Translations under genes and position numbers: made by a program
Shown here: positions 15,673 through 17,826 of the stretch, piece by piece
Position numbering within the stretch: position 1 is the first letter of the stretch
Layout of the letters: each line of letters begins with the position of its first letter
Notes under the pieces: generated by a model
What the model was told of the DNA's origin: nothing
The model's input: the letters and a program-made list of their open reading frames with translations, nothing else
Database searches by the model: none
From: an uncultured Flavobacteriales bacterium
Lineage (GTDB): Bacteria > Bacteroidota > Bacteroidia > Flavobacteriales > Crocinitomicaceae
DNA: 17,826 nt
Assembly: GCA_946478775.1 (NCBI GenBank)
Contig: CAMLDR010000086.1
Coordinates: 1 to 17,826 of the forward strand
Direction of reading: 5' to 3'

Positions 15673-17826
15673 TTAAAGTTTAACTACCCGCTTGATGATT
15701 TTAATATCGTTCAATTTCAGCTCCACCAGATATACACCTGCATTCAAGGTGCTTAAGTCAAGAACTGTATTTGACTGGCTGCTTTGGCTTGTCTGCATCA
15801 ACTGACCGGACAATGAAAGGATGTTATAAGTCACTCGCTCGTTTCCGTCCTGTACAAAAGTCAGTTTATCTGAAGTTGGATTCGGATACATTCCGATGTT
15901 GTTCAAATAGTTTTCATCCACACTATTGGATGATGCCCCGTCAACTCCTTCTCCCGGAGCAAACTGGCCTCTTTCACGGTTAGATCTTACGGTATTGAAA
16001 TCCTGTGCTTTTTCCGCAGAACATGGAATTGTTAACTCAAATTCAACCATATAGTCCAATCCCGGAGTGGAATAATCTACCGTATCAATGAAAGACAATG
16101 TCGTGTTGGAAACAGTTCCTGCTTCTTCCCAACCGTTAGCCGTTGTAAATCTCCAAACGATGTAATCTGTAAATGCTGTTGTTCCTTCATAGGCATTCCA
16201 GTTAACTTTAACAGAATCACCTGTCCAATCCAAAAGATCCAGGTGAATTGTTCTGTGTGCAACGCTTAATGGGCTTTCTTCACCACAAACGTTTACTGCA
16301 CCGATTTTGTAGCTCCATGAGCGCTCAGATGGCGAAGCTATTACATCATTGAAAAGCGAAATATTATCAAATTCAACGGTATCTATCAAAATGTATTCTC
16401 CCTGAGTGGAAGTTTCGCGGTAAATGTTGTAGTAATCAATTCCAACCGGTTGTACTTTTTCCCAAACAAGCAAGTTTGTGGTAGTTACACTGTCTACAGT
16501 AATGATACAAAGATCTTGTCTCAATGGTTTTACTACCGGAATATTCCATCCTTTGATCGCCTTACACCCTGTATTTGCTACTGTCAGTGTACAAACATAG
16601 TTTGCTGCAGGTACATCTAACAGATCTTCTGTAGTTGCCCCGTTCGACCAGATAATAGACTGAACCGGATCTCCGGACCAAACCCATACATCTGTCAATA
16701 TTTTTCCGTCGTTTCCACCGCAAGCAGCAGGAATTACCTGTCCGGAGATATCTGCTGAGTTATCCTCGCTCAGGTAAACCGGTTTTATAGCCATGCAGTT
16801 ATTGGCATCTATCACAGTAGCTGAGTAGATCCCAAAGGCCAGGTTTGAATTGATCTCGCCTGTTGTACCGTTTGACCAGGTTGTTGTATAAGGTGCTGTT
16901 CCACCTTGCTGTCCCCAAACTTCAACTTCTCCGTCAGAAGCACCGCAAGTTGGTCCTACGTTTACTCCGGCTTCGAATGTTAATTTTTCAGGTTGTGTCA
17001 CTGTGATTGCTTTTGAGATCATGCAGTTATTCGCATCTGTAGCATAAACAGTATAGGTTCCGGCAGCTAAACCTGTAACGGATGTTCCTGTGTGACCGGA
17101 AGTCCATACGTAATTTACGGGTGTTGTTAAACCTGTTTGGGAGATCGTGATTCCTCCGTTTGCCTGGCTGTAACAAAGCGCATTTGTAACCGTTTCATTG
17201 ATGCTGACTCCTGCAGGGTCAATTGAAAATGCTGCTGTAGTTGAACAATTGTTCGTATCCACAAAATAGTACATATACTGTCCGGCAGCCAGGTTTGAAA
17301 TGCTTGCCGTTCCGGTAACACCGTTGGACCAGCTTTGGCTTAAAACAGGAGCTCCGCCCGTTGCGTTTGCAACTGCTGTTCCCGTTGCAGCGCCACAAGA
17401 TGTTGGTGTTGTGCTAATAGTTACGGTAGGAGATATGAAAAGTTCAATGTATAAATAATCATACGCTATACAAACCCCGTTAGATAAAGAGTAATTTAAG
17501 CTTGTATAATCATTGGTGGTATAACCTTCTTCGATCATGTTGAATTCAGCGTTCGGGTAAACCGTTCCGTCGTAATCGAAAACACCGCCCGCAGGACTAA
17601 CAAACTGATTCAGATCCACTGTTCCTTCACTGGAACAGATTTGAGCATCATTTACAAGTGTAATCGTAGGGGTTTCTGTAACTGTAACGCTCGGAAGAGT
17701 AATAAATACCGTATCTATTCCATCTGTAACTTCCACTGTAATGATAGTGGTTCCGGAAATGGTCGTTTCAGCGGCAAAGATGAAGGTGTTCAGCAACCCG
17801 GCAACAGAAGCATTTCCCGCATAAAA
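15673..17826 (-). CDS. T9SS-exported SprB-repeat protein, third paralogue; N-terminus outside the window
   Basis: The frame stays open through the last base, reading FYAGNASVAG before the TTG at 17796, so the gene is cut by the window edge and the start and signal peptide are not visible. The 717 codons present contain an Ig/PKD-like segment (ICSSEGTVDLNQFVSPAGGV), four SprB-type repeats beginning near residues C134, C208, C284 and C359 (counted from 17796), paired FN3-like domains (429-516, 517-595), AEKAQDFNTVRSNRERGQFA (594-613), GEGVDGASSN, and a T9SS type A sorting domain from IGMYPNPTSD (634) to IIKRVVKL. From the Ig-like segment onward it matches the gene at 12109 domain for domain, so the two are recent-looking paralogues. 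The missing part should hold a different head domain and a signal peptide. Confidence 0.88.
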   Translation of the reverse strand, partial: FYAGNASVAGLLNTFIFAAETTISGTTIITVEVTDGIDTVFITLPSVTVTETPTITLVNDAQICSSEGTVDLNQFVSPAGGVFDYDGTVYPNAEFNMIEEGYTTNDYTSLNYSLSNGVCIAYDYLYIELFISPTVTISTTPTSCGAATGTAVANATGGAPVLSQSWSNGVTGTASISNLAAGQYMYYFVDTNNCSTTAAFSIDPAGVSINETVTNALCYSQANGGITISQTGLTTPVNYVWTSGHTGTSVTGLAAGTYTVYATDANNCMISKAITVTQPEKLTFEAGVNVGPTCGASDGEVEVWGQQGGTAPYTTTWSNGTTGEINSNLAFGIYSATVIDANNCMAIKPVYLSEDNSADISGQVIPAACGGNDGKILTDVWVWSGDPVQSIIWSNGATTEDLLDVPAANYVCTLTVANTGCKAIKGWNIPVVKPLRQDLCIITVDSVTTTNLLVWEKVQPVGIDYYNIYRETSTQGEYILIDTVEFDNISLFNDVIASPSERSWSYKIGAVNVCGEESPLSVAHRTIHLDLLDWTGDSVKVNWNAYEGTTAFTDYIVWRFTTANGWEEAGTVSNTTLSFIDTVDYSTPGLDYMVEFELTIPCSAEKAQDFNTVRSNRERGQFAPGEGVDGASSNSVDENYLNNIGMYPNPTSDKLTFVQDGNERVTYNILSLSGQLMQTSQSSQSNTVLDLSTLNAGVYLVELKLNDIKIIKRVVKL

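Noticed and set aside
15673..17796. TTG at 17796 as a true start of the third SprB-repeat gene
   Set aside because: The frame continues to the window edge without a stop and there is no signal peptide at this position, so it is an internal Leu codon.

Overview
The window looks like chromosomal DNA of a member of Bacteroidota, most likely order Flavobacteriales. Three large genes end in type IX secretion (T9SS) type A sorting domains and carry SprB-type repeats. The methionyl-tRNA synthetase has the KFSTS loop, and several start regions show partial matches to the Bacteroidota promoter pattern TTG-N17-23-TAnnTTTG. A Fluviicola/Crocinitomicaceae-like source is a guess from overall flavour and is not proven here.

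Left part, plus strand (1-3128): the 3' part of metG (methionyl-tRNA synthetase with a C-terminal tRNA-binding domain); a short GxxExxY-family gene bracketed by imperfect 32-bp inverted repeats built from 10-bp CGCAGAG-type units (1242-1832); and a ClC-type anion channel/transporter whose ATG lies 18 bp beyond the right repeat.

Middle, minus strand (3130-5217): a compact operon transcribed right to left. It encodes a DUF1003 membrane protein, an MpaB/latex-clearing-protein-like putative heme oxygenase (ATGA start/stop overlap), and an unrecognised 56-aa single-pass membrane protein that meets the ClC gene tail to tail with one base between them.

Next, minus strand (5332-8428): a 553-aa secreted protein of unknown function, followed by a strong intrinsic terminator, and a PIN-PhoH (PhoH2-type) RNA helicase/ribonuclease.

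Right half, minus strand (8550-17826): three tandem paralogues, the third cut by the window edge. The shared plan is an Ig/PKD-like segment, four SprB-type repeats, a pair of FN3-like domains, an AQDFNT-x-RSNR linker and a T9SS sorting domain. N-terminal regions are unrelated between the two complete copies, so a constant export/stalk/anchor module carries different heads. Each copy is followed by a hairpin with a U-tract in the minus-strand transcript. They are probably surface or released proteins, perhaps adhesins.

No rRNA, tRNA, CRISPR array, transposase or replication origin was seen. No gene-free stretch exceeds 300 bases; the longest is 1228-1416, which holds the left inverted repeat and an AT-rich leader.
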